Source of the DNA: Ilex aquifolium
Lineage: Eukaryota > Streptophyta > Magnoliopsida > Aquifoliales > Aquifoliaceae
DNA: 64,000 nucleotides
Direction of reading: 5' to 3'
NCBI GenBank assembly: GCA_951799425.1
Contig: OX637406.1
Span: 28,762,390 to 28,826,389, forward strand
In this document: one piece after another, positions 34,351 through 47,582 of the stretch
How the letters are laid out: each line of letters begins with the position of its first letter
How positions within the stretch are numbered: position 1 is the first letter of the stretch
Notes under the pieces: model-generated
What the model was told of the DNA's origin: nothing
Databases searched by the model: none
Seen by the model: only the letters and a program-made list of their open reading frames with translations
Program-made: the position numbers and the translations under genes

Positions 34351-34990
34351 TGATAAGCACGTAATATTGCATATTTAACGGCCTCATTACATGCATTTTA
34401 ACTCAACTTTGCATTTAATTACTTAGAGTTAGTCGAATTTATGAATAATGTGAAAATTTTGATGTTGCAGGTAATCATAGGGTAAATGATGACTTTCGAA
34501 ACTCTGCAACTAAGTGTGGATGAGTGGTGAAGAGATGGACACATTACATGAGGATTTGGAGGCTTAAAAGCTAAAAAAATCAAGGAGGTATCAGTACCTG
34601 GTAACATAGGTACCGGCACCCACACCATTTGGTATCGGTGCTTCAGTATTCCCCATTTTTTACCATGATCTACTTGGAATTTGAAAAAGTTCAAAATTCA
34701 CGAGTGACTGCTCGAGCAGTCAGAGGGCAGTCAGAGGGCCGTGGATATTGGAATGAGATAAGAATTCAATCAATAAAAGTAAAGTAGGGATCGCTCGGGC
34801 GACCTCATGATCGCTCAAGCCATCTCAAGACCACTCGAGCAGTCTGAGAGTGAACCAGAGGGCGGTCTCCACTGCCCATTAGTTCAACTTTTTCTACTTT
34901 TATCCCTAAGTGTTCAGCGACCGCTCTAGCCGTAGGCAAGCGTGTAGAGGGCGCTCCTTACTAGTTTTAAAAATAGAAACAATTTTCTCC
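34351..34990 (+). mobile_element. Athila-like LTR fragment with two palindrome types
   Basis: It starts TGATAAGCACGTAATATTGC, close to the A1 LTR start, and has matching spacing words before its palindromes. From about 34588 (offset 237) come GGTATC/GGTACC-type inverted repeats. From 34703 come GACTGCTCGAGCAGTC (perfect 16-bp palindrome) and relaxed copies near 34790, 34812 and 34838. The distal LTR part with the conserved hairpin is not found. Truncated. Confidence 0.65.
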
Positions 34991-36090
34991 TTGATACTAA
35001 TAGGCGTTACTCAAGTTGGTTCTGATGACTCAATCCTATATTTTCAAAACACAATAAAGATTTAGAAAAACTTTTCTTTGAAGAATAGCTATAAGTCATT
35101 AATGAATCAATCACTGATTCCATTTTAACCTAACCAACCTAAGTCTAAAGTTAAACCAGGGGTGATAAGGTCTCTGAGGCCATTACATTTGTCCTAAGTA
35201 TGAAGGTGCATTTGGATAGTCTTTGATGTGTAATTATAGCTTGAACTACTCCCGTCAATTGACGTTTTCGGATTTTTGACGTTGTAGTATCATAACAATG
35301 GAATTGGTTGAGACTTGTAAAAAGACTTTACAAAATTATTCAATTACAAATATGATCCTAACAAAGAGTTTGACAAGGAGGCCAAAATCACAAGAAATTA
35401 GGAAACCTAAATTTGTCAAATTCCATCTTCCCAGAATCAGCACACTTCCAGCCTAATTTTAACTTAGTAGGAGTGCGATTTAGTAAAATTTTGTGAAATG
35501 AAAAGTTATAGATCTTGAAGTCTTCTTTCTAGAGAAAAAAAATTGCCTTAATCCAATATTGGAGTCAAAAGTTATGATCGCATTAACAAAGATGTCTCAA
35601 GATCCTATCTTCTAGAATTCTTTTCTAATCCAATTTTAAATGAGTTTCCCACTAATTTGGACTCCCACAAGGCTTAAATTGCTGACTTATCATCAAACCT
35701 TTATCTTTTAATTTTGACCCTTCAATCCTCTAGGCTTTTAGATGAATTGATTGGCCTTAAATCTCCTATAAAAGAAAATACCACAATAAGTACGTTTTTT
35801 TACCGATTGAATCAAATCAAGCCTAATGAGATGAAAACATTTAAAAAAATTTAAATGCAACAATATGATTAAAAGAAGTTCAATAATATTTATCTAAACC
35901 AATAGAATAATGTGATTTCCAATATTGATCAACCACCATCATCATGCTCTCCTACACTAATTCTGGGCAAACTACAAGGGCTATCATCATAATCAAGTTC
36001 ACCAACCTTCTTCTTTCCATTCAGCAGTTTCCTAATTCACCCCATTCCATTCTCAATAGTTTTTTTCCTTGCCTCCAAGTGGCATCAAGT
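34991..36090. other. Unassigned AT-rich DNA
   Basis: No coding frame or named repeat is seen. It may belong to the minus-strand Athila piece that follows, as the stretch between its extra ORF and 3' LTR, but I cannot align it. Confidence 0.4.
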
Positions 36091-36099
36091 GAATCCAAC

Positions 36100-37165
36100 C
36101 TCTATGAACTGAAGGAGTGATGTTCATCCATGCACTTCTCCGTCTGAGTGAGCATGCCCATAACAGCAGACAGATGGGAAGACACAGACGCATGAGTAAA
36201 CTTTTGTGGTGGTAGTGCACTGGAAGTACTAGCTCGTGAGTTTACGGGTGGTGGTTTCCGTCTAGATGGTCCCGACTTAGTGAGAGGAATAGGTATCTTA
36301 AGCTCTAACTCTTCTACCTTAGGCTCAACCTCCATAGGGTCAAACATATATCTTGCATGAGTCTCACTCTCACTAGTTGAATCCTCTCCTAGAGGTTTTT
36401 TAGTTGTTTCCTCTAATTTGTATCTAATGTAATGATTCCCTTGCTCAAACATATACGTGTGATTAATGAACCCAAAGGTAGATCATCTGCGACCTTACCC
36501 TCATCAAAAGCTCTTCTAATGACCCCAAAAATCATGGAAGAAAAATCAACTTCAACACCTGTCCCTATCGTATGCAACATATATATAGGCTCTCTAAACT
36601 AGAAAGGTAGAGACATAGGTCTTTGGGTCAATGTTATAATTTACAGTAAAATGCAACATCTTATTATCCCTCGTCAAATCCTTTTGGTAGAACTTTTGGC
36701 AATTCCAACCATCAGGATGAGGCGCACCACATAACTTGCATGTGACCTCTGAAAGTTTTGGAAACTAATCTCCTTGTCTATTTCTATAAGCATCGTTGGC
36801 TACCCAAGGTAATGTAACTAGTGTTAGCAATTAAACCAGTAAAAAATTCAAACAAAATACCACGAACATAAGAAGTCAAGTGCTCACTATCAATAATTGT
36901 GTTCCTAATATGTGCATAGAATTCTCTCACTGAGTTCTCATTCATTGGCATAGCTGACGCGAAGAGTTTAGCCGACCTTCTTGACTCAAAATTTAAAGGA
37001 ACAGTAGTAGTTGTTACCCTAATGAAGTTCACTCCTCTCTCCATCATATGCATAGAATCATACTCCCTCATATATCCATTATGATATTGCATCTCTAGAA
37101 AGTGACTTATCTCCTAAAAAGCATGAACATGAACTCTTTTCACAGCTCTTGGAGCCATTTCCCAA
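36100..37165 (-). pseudogene. Extra ORF of a minus-strand Athila-like element (A5)
   Basis: On the minus strand from MAPRAVKRVH near 37160. Readable words are LNFESRRSAKLFAS, VREFYAHIRNTI and SYVRGILFEFFTGLI, followed by a Pro/Ser-rich, acidic C-terminal part (KIPIPLTKSGPSRRKPPP). Order and wording fit the 'putative plant transposon protein' encoded between pol and the 3' LTR of Athila-type elements. Its function is unknown. This copy is diverged from A1 and A2 and broken. Confidence 0.6.
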
Positions 37166-38188
37166 AAATGATTGGTGAAATGGTGTTAAACAAGGTGAAT
37201 GTCACAGATCCAAAGTGAAATCACACCTAAAATACTCTAAAGGAGGTTTGGGAGTGTGGGTTGGTTGTTGGATTGTGTAAAATGGGAAGAGACTCGAGTT
37301 TGAAATGGAGGAAAATGAAAAGGAATGATAAAAAAAAAATTGACTTTTAAAGTCTTGAGTCCGAAATTCTACGAAGGCCGGTCAAGTGGTGTGTAAGTCG
37401 CTCAAGCAGTCCCTAATGTTGTCTTGCACACAGCTGCTAGTTCGAGAACCAAGTCACCTACGGACCACTACGACTCCTCCTATCAACTCAACAAGTCTCC
37501 AAAAAAAATGCATGACGTGTTTAGATAATAAAAATCAATTAAATGAACATGCATAGATGAAATTAGGGTCTAAATGAAATTCAATATTCAAATTTGAAAT
37601 AAAAAATCACAAGGTCATTAATTATGAAAATCACACTCATTCATCATTTAATTGACCCATCCTTATTTCATCGTCTCCACAAATTACTCTAAGGCATAAT
37701 AATGATTTTAGACCTCTATATTCATGTATCTTTAGAGCAATTTCCACGCGTAGTCCGATTTCTACGATCCCTCACACGTGCTCAATTTTTTTTCTTAATC
37801 AACCCATATGTAAAGCGTGTGAAACCAAAGCCTAGTAAAATTAAGAATCTGACTAGATTAAATAATTAATGTAGCTCTACATGAATTTCTAATGCATCAT
37901 TTTGGTGAATACATAATAAGTTAGTGAATGTCCTAGACAAGTTGTTCTTTTTATCCAATTTTTGTCACTCCCACTGTTTTTACGTCCCTTCTTTTCATTG
38001 TGGCCTCAATAAGCACAATTGTGAATTCCATACTTCACAAATTATGCTTCTCAAGCGTGTATCATAGCTCTTTGAGCTTTATATGTGAGCATTTACAATA
38101 AGCATATAGTACTCTAAGCAATTTAAGTGTTGTTGACACTACACATTCTTCTTATTCCTCGCCTCTTTAAAATTTGGTCACATTGCAT
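37166..38188 (-). mobile_element. A5 non-coding region before its extra ORF
   Basis: On the minus strand it holds relaxed inverted repeats of the CTGCT(C/T)GAGC type (about 37380-37460) at the place where A1 and A2 keep their internal palindromes. Further upstream (37900-38100) are words similar to the post-pol region of A1. A1 is inserted at its end. Confidence 0.45.
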
Positions 38189-39725
38189 TGATTAGCACAA
38201 AATATTGCATATCATGTATCTCTTTGCACCTTTTTATACTTGCTTTTGTGGTGAAAATGGGAGAAAATGCATTTAATCTAACAATTAATGGAGTTTTGTG
38301 TGATTGTAGGTAATGAGTGGGTAATGGCATGTGTTAAGCTTCCATTATAGTGCTTAAAGACAATGGAGAAGAAGGGGAGGCTTAACGGGCAGCTCGGAAG
38401 GTCAAGAAACCAAGAAAATGGCAAATCAAGTGAGAACCTACTGGTAGGTTTGGTCATAAACCTACCGGAAGGTTTTGCACACTGGAAACCTTCTACTGCT
38501 GCCCATGTCCAAACTTACTGGTAGGTTTTACCTACTGAACAAAAACCTGCCGGTAGGTTTTGCAAAAATCTACCAAAAGGTTTTGCACACTGGAATTGTT
38601 CTGTTGTTGTCCTAATAAAACCTACCGGTAGGTTTTGTCATCGACCTACCGGTAGGTTTTACCCAGAAATGCCAGAAAGCTGCAATCTCTTCTCCAACTG
38701 CTCCATGGGCCCACCTCTGCTTCTCCCACACATCCCTTGACATATTCTACATACAAGCATGCCTCCCTACACCTAGAATCTAACGTTGGAAGAAAGAGCA
38801 TGGAAAAGGAAGAGAGAGAAAGAGGGAGGCATGGTGGGTTGCAGGCATGGCATGCCCTTGCTTGTGCAAGTGTCAAATCACTTCCCATTGATGGGAAGTC
38901 TGCTCTCACAGACCATAGGGGGGCTGATGGATGAAAATGAAACATCTTTACATTATTATTCAGCTAGAGAAGCTTTTAGAGAGAGAAGGTCCCAAGGAAA
39001 AAGATGAAGTTCTAGAGAGAGAAAGTTAGATTTTTGCAATCTTCATTTCTTCACCATGTCTCTTCACATTGTGTATGTCTTTGCATTCATTATGAGTAGC
39101 TAAGTTTTTATTTGGCTAATCCAAGGGAGATTTTCTCTTGGGTATGCTGAATCAACTCTCTTTCATTCCTCCTCGTAGTGTAAGGTGTTTGGTTTAACTA
39201 GGTTGAGTGCGGACGTGGTTGTGAGCTCTTGATACACCGTATACTTGTCACGGGGTATGTTTGAGCCTACACCTTCACATTAGTCCCTCACTTCCTACGA
39301 ATCAATCAAGCACCGAGACACCATTGGAAGAATGTTTTGAGTTGATTTGGCGTTCCCATTGGAATGACCCTTTCGGATTAGCCACCCTTGTTTTCATTGC
39401 ATTTTTTGCAAAAACTCCACTCACCAAAACACACAACTACAAGATTTTACACTTTTTCATTTCTTTACAAAATCACCTTCACCACAATTCAACCTACCTT
39501 CCCTAAGGAGACGACCTTGGAATACCTATTCCAAGTAAAGCACGGAAATTGCAAGTCTCTCTTCACTTGGGGAGCACTTTTGCACACACACACATTTTCA
39601 TTCACACACAAGTTTTCCCCATTTCTAGCATCGAACCCAAGGGAGAGTGATATTTTCCTATCCATATAAGCTATATACAAATTCAAGGGTTCGTGTTTGG
39701 AGATTAGGATGAACGCAAGCAAGCA
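38189..39725 (+). repeat. A1 5' LTR
   Basis: It starts TGATTAGCACAAAATATTGC and ends GCAAGCAAGCA. The palindrome cluster is at 38434-38661 (offset about 246). A TACACCGT...ACGGGGTA hairpin lies near 39233-39259. The small ORFs are repeat-derived and recur in the 3' LTR. Confidence 0.95.
38434..38661 (+). repeat. CCTACCGGTAGG palindrome cluster, A1 5' LTR
   Basis: About seven copies. Perfect AAACCTACCGGTAGGTTT occurs near 38618, with slightly decayed ones near 38435, 38459, 38516, 38545 and 38645. Confidence 0.95.
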
Positions 39726-39729
39726 TTTT

Positions 39730-39746
39730 TGGTGTCGTTGCTAGGG
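39730..39746 (+). other. A1 primer binding site (decayed tRNA-Asp type)
   Basis: TGGTGTCGTTGCTAGGG, four bases after the LTR, corresponds to TGGCGCCGTTGCCGGGG in A2. Confidence 0.85.
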
Positions 39747-39783
39747 AAGGTTAAGCGAATTAGAAGATGATTTCAGACAATGG

Positions 39784-39812
39784 AGGTAAGTCCCGTGATT
39801 CTCATCACGGGC
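39784..39812 (+). promoter_or_regulatory. A1 leader: 5' splice site and hairpin
   Basis: AG|GTAAGT lies at 39784-39791. The hairpin CCCGTGAT/ATCACGGG with loop TCTC follows at 39793-39812. Same layout as A2. Confidence 0.75.
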
Positions 39813-39880
39813 CGAGGTACGTTGCTCCTTGTATATATTTGTTTTTACTTTTTCTTTTCAATTGTGGTTAGTGTTTTTGC

Positions 39881-41440
39881 ATGTGGGGACGGGAGGATCA
39901 AAATAGATTAGCGAGACGAGCCCAAGGACCAAACATGAACCTAGACCAAGACCCACCCGAGGACGCCAGTGACAACTTTGGGGATGATGATGCTAATGTT
40001 CCAAGGGGTAGGGGAATGCAAAACCCTAGAATGCCAAACCCCCGAATGCATTTTCCCCCTCCTAGGAATGAGGGAAACAATATCCCGATTGATCCTCCGG
40101 CGAGGTCAATGAGGGATTATCTCCGACCAACCTGAAGCACCACCCCTTCTTGCATACTTCTACCAGTCCAAGTTCATGCCTTCCTTATTAAACCGGGAAT
40201 GTTACAACTTCTTCCTCAATTCCATGGAATTGAAAGAGAGAATTCTTATTTACACATTAAGGAATTTGAGGAAATTGTTGCAATATTTCTCACAAAACAT
40301 GCCATGGAAGATATAGCTCGCATGAAATTATTCCCCTTCTCCCTTAAAGACAAAGCCAAAACTTGGTTGAACTCATTGAAACCTCGATCGATAAGTTCTT
40401 GGGCACAAATAATTTCTGAATTTTTAAACAATTTTTTTTTGGTGCCCAAGACCACTGCTCTTAAGAAACAAATTCAAAATTTTTTGGAGAAATCCAATGA
40501 GCAATTTTATCAATGTTGGGATCGATACAAAGAGTTGTTACAATCCATTCCACATCATGGATTCGAACCATGGAAATTGGTTAGTTTCTTCTATGAAGGA
40601 ATTACACCGGCCCATCGACAATTCATAGACATGATGTGTAATGGAGAGTTTCTAAACAAAGATCCGGATGAGGCCCTTGAGTACTTCGATACCTTGGCAC
40701 AAAATGCTCAATCATGGTTATATTACGGATCCCAATGATGTGCCAAGGTCCTCTCCAGGTAGTAGTCAACCAAGTGGGGGAGGGATGTATGATTTACGGG
40801 ATCGAGAAGACTTGCTTGCCAAAATCACAAAGTTGTCTCGAAAGGTGGAGAGTTTAGAGGTGAATAGGAGGCATGAGATTTCTAATGTCACTAAGGCCAA
40901 GGAATTTTGCTCTATTTGTGAGAGTATTGAGCATTCCATCTCGGAGTGCCCAAACATTTCGGCACTCAAAAAGGTATACCATGAGCAAGTCAATGCCTTC
41001 AACCAAAGTAGGCAATCATTCTCTCCACAATCTAATACATATAATCCGGGTTGGAGCAATCACCCGAACTTTAGTTGGAAGAATGATAATCTCATTCCTC
41101 ACGGGTCTAACTCATTCTCACCTCTCATTCCACCCAAGCAAAACCAATATCATGGTCAAGGTCCCTTGTCTAGCTCCCAATACCCCTAGTCCAATCCACA
41201 AGGGTTTTCACAAAACCCGCCTCCACAAGGGTTTGGTCAACAAGGATCATCCAACCCGCCCACCTACCAACCTCCTCACAAAAGAAACTTGGAGGATGTC
41301 ATGCACCAATTCATCCAAAGCCAAACCACCATCAACAATCAAACCGCCGCTGCTTTCAATGATATTCGGACTCAAATCACAAAATTTACCAATGCCATAG
41401 GGTCATCCCAACAAGAGAAGGGGAAATTTCCCGCTTAACC
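39881..41440 (+). pseudogene. A1 gag region
   Basis: Gag forms the particle and binds RNA. It starts at ATGTGGGGA (39881). A Pro/Asn-rich N-terminal part is followed by the capsid-type core (LQLLPQFHGIE, SYLHIKEFEEIV, MKLFPFSLKDKAKTWLNSL, CWDRYKELLQSIPHHGFEPW, FFYEGITPAHRQFIDMM), then a CCHC-like knuckle CSICESIEHSISEC near 40912, then a Gln/Asn/Pro-rich C-terminal part. The wording is typical of Athila. Broken. Confidence 0.9.
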
Positions 41441-41465
41441 CCAAGAAAACCCGAGGGGTCAATAC

Positions 41466-42350
41466 ATGATTGAGTCATCCGAGTCCACCAAGGAGAGTTG
41501 TGAGCAACTCAAGACACTTACCACCCTTAGAAGTGGCAAACAAATTGACAAGACCATTTTGCCTAAAGTCCCACCAAAGGCTACATTAGCAAAAGAAAAA
41601 GAGATAGAGGACAACTCTAAGGGGGGTGAGACAAATAAAAAAGAGAAAATTGTTAATTTGAATATGCATGTATGTCCTATTTCGACCCCTTTTCCCCAAC
41701 ATTTGAAGTCACCCGCTAAGGTGACTAATTATTCTGACATAATTGAGATGTTTAAGCAGGTAAAAATCAACATTCCTCTCCTCGATGCCATCAAGCAAAT
41801 ACCTTCATGTGCAAAAATCTTGACCGACTTGTGCACTGTGAAGAGGAAGTTGAACGTGCACAAGAAGGCATTTCTCACGGAGCAAATGAGCTCCATTTTG
41901 AGGACCAACACACCTCCCAAATTCAAGGACCCCGGTTGTATTACCATTGCCATCACCATAGGAAATTTTCGGGTGGAGCAAGCACTTTTAGACTTGGGAG
42001 CGAGTGTCAATCTCCTACCCTACTCGGTGTATCAACAGTTGTAACTTGAAGAGTTGAACCCAACTTCAATCACTCTTCAATTGGCAGACCGAAGCGTTAG
42101 AACAGCAAGGGGAGTAGTTGAGGATGTCTTGGTTCAAGTAGATAATTTCTATTTTCCTGATGATTTTATTGTACTTGATACTCATCTGGTTGCTAATCCT
42201 AGTTCACAAATTATTGTCATACTAGGTAGAACTTTTCTTACCACATCTAATGTCGTGATAAATTGCAGGAACGGTCTAATGAAGCTTGCTTTCAAGAATA
42301 TGACAATGGACCTTAATGTATTCAACTTGTGCAAGCAACCGGGGGATGAT
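41466..42350 (+). pseudogene. A1 gag-pol linker and protease region
   Basis: A Lys/Glu-rich linker leads into the conserved block EMFKQVKINIPLLDAIKQIP and the protease with LLDLGASVNLLPYSVY near 41990, in which DLG stands at the active-site triplet (the Athila relatives here all show it). FIVLDTH and VINCRNGLMKLAF follow. The enzyme cleaves the polyprotein. Broken. Confidence 0.88.
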
Positions 42351-42559
42351 GAGGAGGTGCATGAAGTCAATCGGATTAACACCTTGGTGGGGAGCCATAT
42401 GGAGCTACTGTGCAATTCAAATTTGGAGGAAGAGGAATGTGTTAAGGATGAGGAGCCGAAAACTGTTCAAGGGGTAGGAAATTGGGCCCCAACATTTGAG
42501 AAACTTCCACAACAAGAGAAGAGAATTTTCCCATCAACCGTACAAACACCCAACTTGGA

Positions 42560-43640
42560 TTTGAAGCCACTACCTTCTACACTCAAGTATGCATTTCTCG
42601 GGGAGCACAAAACCTTCCCGGTGGTCATAAGTTCCTCTTTGGAGCCAAAACAAGAAGATGATTTATTGAGAGTGTTGAGGAGGCACAAGGGAGCAATTAG
42701 TTGGACGATTGCCGATATCAAGGGGATAAGCTCCCTCATTTGTACACACTGAATCTACATAGAAGAAGACTCCAAACCGTCTTGACAACCACAAAGGAGG
42801 CTAAATCCTATCATGAAGGATGTGGTAAGGGATGAGGTAATCAAACTACTTGACGTGGGCATCATCTTTTCAATTGCCGATAGTAAATGGGTTAATCCCA
42901 CTCAAGTAGTGCCAGAGAAATCGGGGATCACCATGGTTGCAAATGCGGAGAATGAGTTGATTTCGACAAGAGTATTCACCGGATGGAGAGTTTGTATCGA
43001 CTAATGGAAACTCAACTCTTGCACAAGAAAGGAACATTTCCCTTTTTCATTCCTCGACCAAGTATTGGAGAGAGTAGCCGAACATTTTTTTTATTGTTTC
43101 TTGGATGGATACTCCGGCTAAAATCAAATTGAGATCGCTTTGGAGGACCAAGAGAAGATAACTTTCACGTGCCCTTTTGGTACCTTCGCCTATCGCCGAA
43201 TGCCATTCGGGTTGTGCAATGCCCCAGAGAAATTTCAAAGATGCATGATGGGAATTTTTAGCGACTTGGTGGAGAAAATTGTGGAAGTCTTTATGGATGA
43301 ATTTTCTGTATTTGGGGACTCATTTGCGGGGTGTTTAGAGAATTTGGAGAAAGTACTTGAAAGATGTGAGGAGAAGAATTTGGTACTCAACTGGGAGAAG
43401 TGCCACTTTATGGTGACACAAGGGATAGTGCTTGGGCACATTGTATCGGCAAAGGGGATCCAAGTCGAAAAATCCAAGGTTGAAGCAATTTTCAACCTCC
43501 CCACGCCGAAAGTCGTCAAAGACATCAGGTCGTTTCTTGGTCATGCTGGTTTTTATCGTAGATTTATAAAATACTTTAGTGCATTGGCAAGACCCTTGAC
43601 TAATTTGCTTTCCAAAGATGTCCCCTTTGTATGGTTCGAT
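42560..43640 (+). pseudogene. A1 reverse transcriptase region
   Basis: Words in order: LKYAFLGEHKTFPVVI, VGIIFSIADSKWVNPTQVVPEK, TGWRVCID, FPFSFLDQVLERVAE-like, EKITFTCPFGTFAYRRMPFGLCNAP, then the catalytic box region near 43295 and LGHIVSAKGIQVEKSKVEAI. The arrangement is that of Athila reverse transcriptase. Broken. Confidence 0.92.
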
Positions 43641-44105
43641 GATTGTGAGGCATCATTTAAAAAACTCAAAAACATGCTCACTTCACCTCCAATCATGCGA
43701 CCACCCAAGTGAGACTTACCATTTGAGCTTATATGCGACGCGAGTGATTACGCGGTCGGCGTTGTACTTGGTCAAAGGGAAGACAAGAGGTCATATGTAA
43801 TATACTATGCTAGTAAGACTCTAAATGAAGCACAAATGAATTATACCACCACTGAAAAAGAGTTGTTAGTCGTAGTATTTGCATTGGACAAATTTAGGTC
43901 TTACATCATTGGCTCTCCTATAGTAGTTTACACAAATCACTCTGCTTTGAAGTATTTTTTGTCTAAGCAGGACGCAAAACCGAGACGCATTAGGTGGATC
44001 CTCCTCCTTCAAGAATTTAATTTGATCATTAAAGACAAAAAGGGAGTTGAGAATGTGGTGGCGGACCATTTATCCCGACTTATAGTTCAAGATGTTGAAT
44101 AACAT
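43640..44105 (+). pseudogene. A1 RNase H region
   Basis: Words in order: [64 protein letters not shown] and [10 protein letters not shown]. These are the conserved acid-bearing stretches of the Ty3/gypsy RNase H. Broken. Confidence 0.92.
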
Positions 44106-44219
44106 ATTCCTATCCCTGACTTTTTTCCTGATGAGCATTTGTTTTTTATTCATTCTGTTTGTCATTGGTACGCTGACATTTGTAATTATCTTGCCACAGG
44201 ACAAATACCACCGCATTGA

Positions 44220-45470
44220 AGCCTAGAGGACAAAAGGAGATTTATGGCGGATGTGAAGTACTTCTACTTCCATAACCCGTATTTGTTCAAATGTTGCCCA
44301 GACCAAGTGATAAGGAGATGCGTACCTGAAAATGAACAATGGGAAGTCCTTTCATTCTGTCATTCTGAGGCATGCGGTGACCACTTCTCTTCAAAGAAAA
44401 CGTCAGCTAAGGTTTTGCAATTTGATTTTTACTGGCCTTCTTTAATTAAGGTTTGTGTTTCATTTTGCAAGGAATGCGATCGGTGCCAATGGTTGGGTAG
44501 TGTGACCCGTAGGAATATGATGCCCTTGTCCCCCGTGTTAGTAATTGAGATATTCGATTGTTGGGGCATTGACTTCATGGGTCCATTCCCTATGTCTTTT
44601 GGCTACCTCTATATTTTATTGGTAGTGGACTACGTGTCTAAGTGGGTAGAGGATATCCCAACCAAGACCAATGACCACCAGGTCGTGGTCAAGTTCCTCA
44701 AAAAAAATATTTTTTCAAGGTTTGGGATGCCTCGCGCAATGATAAGTGACGTTGGTTCTCATTTTTGCAATAGGTCATTTGCATCCTTAATACATAAGTA
44801 TGGCGTCACACACAAGATGTCCACCGCTTATCACCCATAGACCAATGGCCAAGCCGAGTTGGCCAATAGGGAAATAAAGAACATCCTAGAGAAAACGATG
44901 AACCCTAATAGGAATGATTGGTCACTTAGGTTGACTGATACCTTGTGGGCTTACCGCACTGCTTACAAGACCATTTTAGGTATGTCACCCTACAAACTAG
45001 TCTATAGCAAGGCTTGTCATTTGCCGGTAGAAATGGAGCACAAAGCATATTGGGCCATCAAGACCTTGAACTTTAACTTGAGAATAGCCGGAGAGAATAG
45101 GAAGTTGGAGTTGAATGAATTAGAAGAGATCCGTAGAGATGCATATGAGAGCTTAAAAATTTCCAAAGAAATGGCTAAGATTTTTCATGACAAATCCATT
45201 GTAAGAAAGACATTCGAGCCCGGACAAAAAGTGCTCTTGTATAATTCTCGACTCTCTATCTTTCAAGGGAAACTCCGATCTCGTTGGGATGGCCCCTATC
45301 TTGTCAAGGTGGCCTACCCTAATGGAACCGTGGAAATTACGAACCGCGAGGATGGAAAAACATTCAAGGTCAATGGCCAAAGACTTAAGCCATTTTTCGA
45401 GGGTTTTGAGGTTCAAATGGTGGAGGAAGAGTTGGTGGATCCGGTTTACCCGGACCTTGTGGAGGAATAA
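44220..45470 (+). pseudogene. A1 integrase region
   Basis: N-terminal zinc module (HSEACGDHFSSKKT ... CKECDRCQ), catalytic core with GIDFMGPFP, MISDVGSHFCN and a C-terminal part with [20 protein letters not shown] and YPNGTVEI. There is no chromodomain, in line with Athila and in contrast to B1/B2. Broken. Confidence 0.9.
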
Positions 45471-47580
45471 CAGTTCATGTAGATTTTAGTATACAATCGC
45501 TTTCTTTTATCATTTACTTTTCAAGTTATTTTGTTTACTTACTTTCATCTTTGTGTAGTTTTCTTTCTTTAAATATGTAGATTACGGTGTTTTTGTCAAG
45601 CTCAGTGCGAGGTGTTCTCTAACCCTATTTTTTTTTAAGTCCATCATTGCATGCCATATCTTTTTTGTTGCATTGAGGAAAATGCATGAATCAAGTTGGG
45701 GGTGACGTGCACCATTTGTATGATACACCAATCTTTTATGAAAAATTTTTGTTGATAAAACCATTTTGTGGTGAAATTCACCATTCACATGTTCTATAGA
45801 TTTTTGTTTACAATAGTTGAGAAATATGTGAAAAGTTTGAAAATTTTTGTGAAAAATATCTGAATGTTAACCATATTCCCATAATTAGAGTTTTGTGTGT
45901 TTATTGATATGTTGATCTTTGCTTTGAACTTTGAATAAATGAGAGCATCATAGAATTTTATCCTATTGCTAAGAGTATCACATACGTGTTTGCTTTTGAA
46001 CTCACCCATAAGTGCACCTTGAATGTGTAATTTCGACAATTTATGGATTGAGTTCACATTTTAGAGCTTGACATGAATAACAAAGATGAAATAAATACCT
46101 ATGTGAGCTTTAGTGTCAATCCTTGTTGGAGAGAACTTACATTTATTCAAGGAACAATTTTCAAATCCCAAATTTGTTCAATAATCTCATTATGCTTGTT
46201 TTGGTTAGAGTGTATTTGGGTAGTTGATTGATTTTGTCTTGAAACGCAATATGCTCTCCCTTGCTTATCTAGAAATGTTCTTAGGTCATCTTTGTCTTAC
46301 TTTGAGCCTTAGCCTTTTTCTTGTGAAAATATTATCCTTAGTGCCATGATTGAGCCTTGTTGAAAATTCGTTTTAATGCCACACAATTGACCAAGCTAGT
46401 GCAAAATGACAAAAATTTACGACACCTTGGTTGTTCCGAGACAGACCATGAGAGATCATAAAGAGAAGGAGTAGTGGTGCGGAAACCCACAAAAAGGGAT
46501 AAAGGATGCGGATTTCAAAAGTGTTGAATGGAAAAGAATGAAAAATCCAAGAAAAAATAGAGAAAAAGGGGTGAAAGAAGAAAAAAATGAGAAAAGAAAA
46601 AGGAAAAGGAAAATGTTAAGGAAAAGAAAGAAAAAGAAACAAAGAGTGAAGTGAAAGTGTTAACTGAAAATTCCACAAAAAAAGGGAAGTTCTTGACAAT
46701 AAAGGTCATCCCCTCTAATAGCCCTCTTTGTTATCTGCTATCCTTCGTTTCACTTGCCTAAATATCACCCCAATGCCTCATTACAACCCTTGAAAGTCCT
46801 AACTGATCTAGAGAAAGCATGGGAACAGCATACCTTTAAAGAAAAGAAAAGTTGATTTTGCTAACTAGTGCCCTAACATCCCTTTTATGAGATTATGCCT
46901 AGGTTGTTTCATTTTTGTGCATGTACTTCATTTTTGGATTATATGTGAGCATAGTTCGGTTTGTGCATAAGATTCTATCTCACATATACACATGGAGAGC
47001 ATGTCAGGATAATCATAGTGTTTTTCATTTTTGAGTGAAACCCTTGGTGAGTTTGCATCAAAGCTGAATTTGGATAGCTATGTGAATGTGAATTCCGTCG
47101 AGTAAATGTTTAAATTATATGTTCATTCCACGCACACATGAATTTGAAAATGAATGTGTAGGTGCATACTCTAGAATAGCATTTAAATCCATGGTGATGC
47201 TCATGTGTGCGTACTTCGGGTATTTGAACAATGTCGTCATATAGTCCTATGCTTGTGGGATGGGGGATTATTGCTCAAACTTTTAATATTTGGGAGGAAT
47301 TAGGAATGCCTTTATTATTTGAATATGTGCTTTACAATTTAGGTATTCATTTTGGTAGTTAGATTTAGAGATCCATGTCTTGTGTGTTGAAAGCATCAAA
47401 ATTTCAAATCGCATTGCAATTTCGTAAATGACTTTGGGCATGGTCACTCAATCATGGTTCACAAGCGTAGTTTAGGTTTTTGGCAGAGTAGAGGTCATAA
47501 ATAGGTTGTAAGAACGTGTAGAGGTTGAAATAAATTGGACAATAATTGAAAATGGGAGCACAGGGAATTTTTGGAATCTA
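45471..47580 (+). other. A1 non-coding region between pol and extra ORF
   Basis: About 2.1 kb without a gene. It holds an internal polypurine tract (CAAGTTGGGGGTG, 45692-45704), a long A/G-rich tract (about 46515-46690), and AT-rich DNA that aligns throughout with A2 59022-61160. The serine/phenylalanine-rich frame opposite the purine tract is not a gene. Confidence 0.85.
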
Positions 47581-47582
47581 GT

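Noticed and set aside
40766-41400. ORFs on the other strand or frame over A1 gag
   Set aside because: Shadows of gag; composition does not suggest a second protein.
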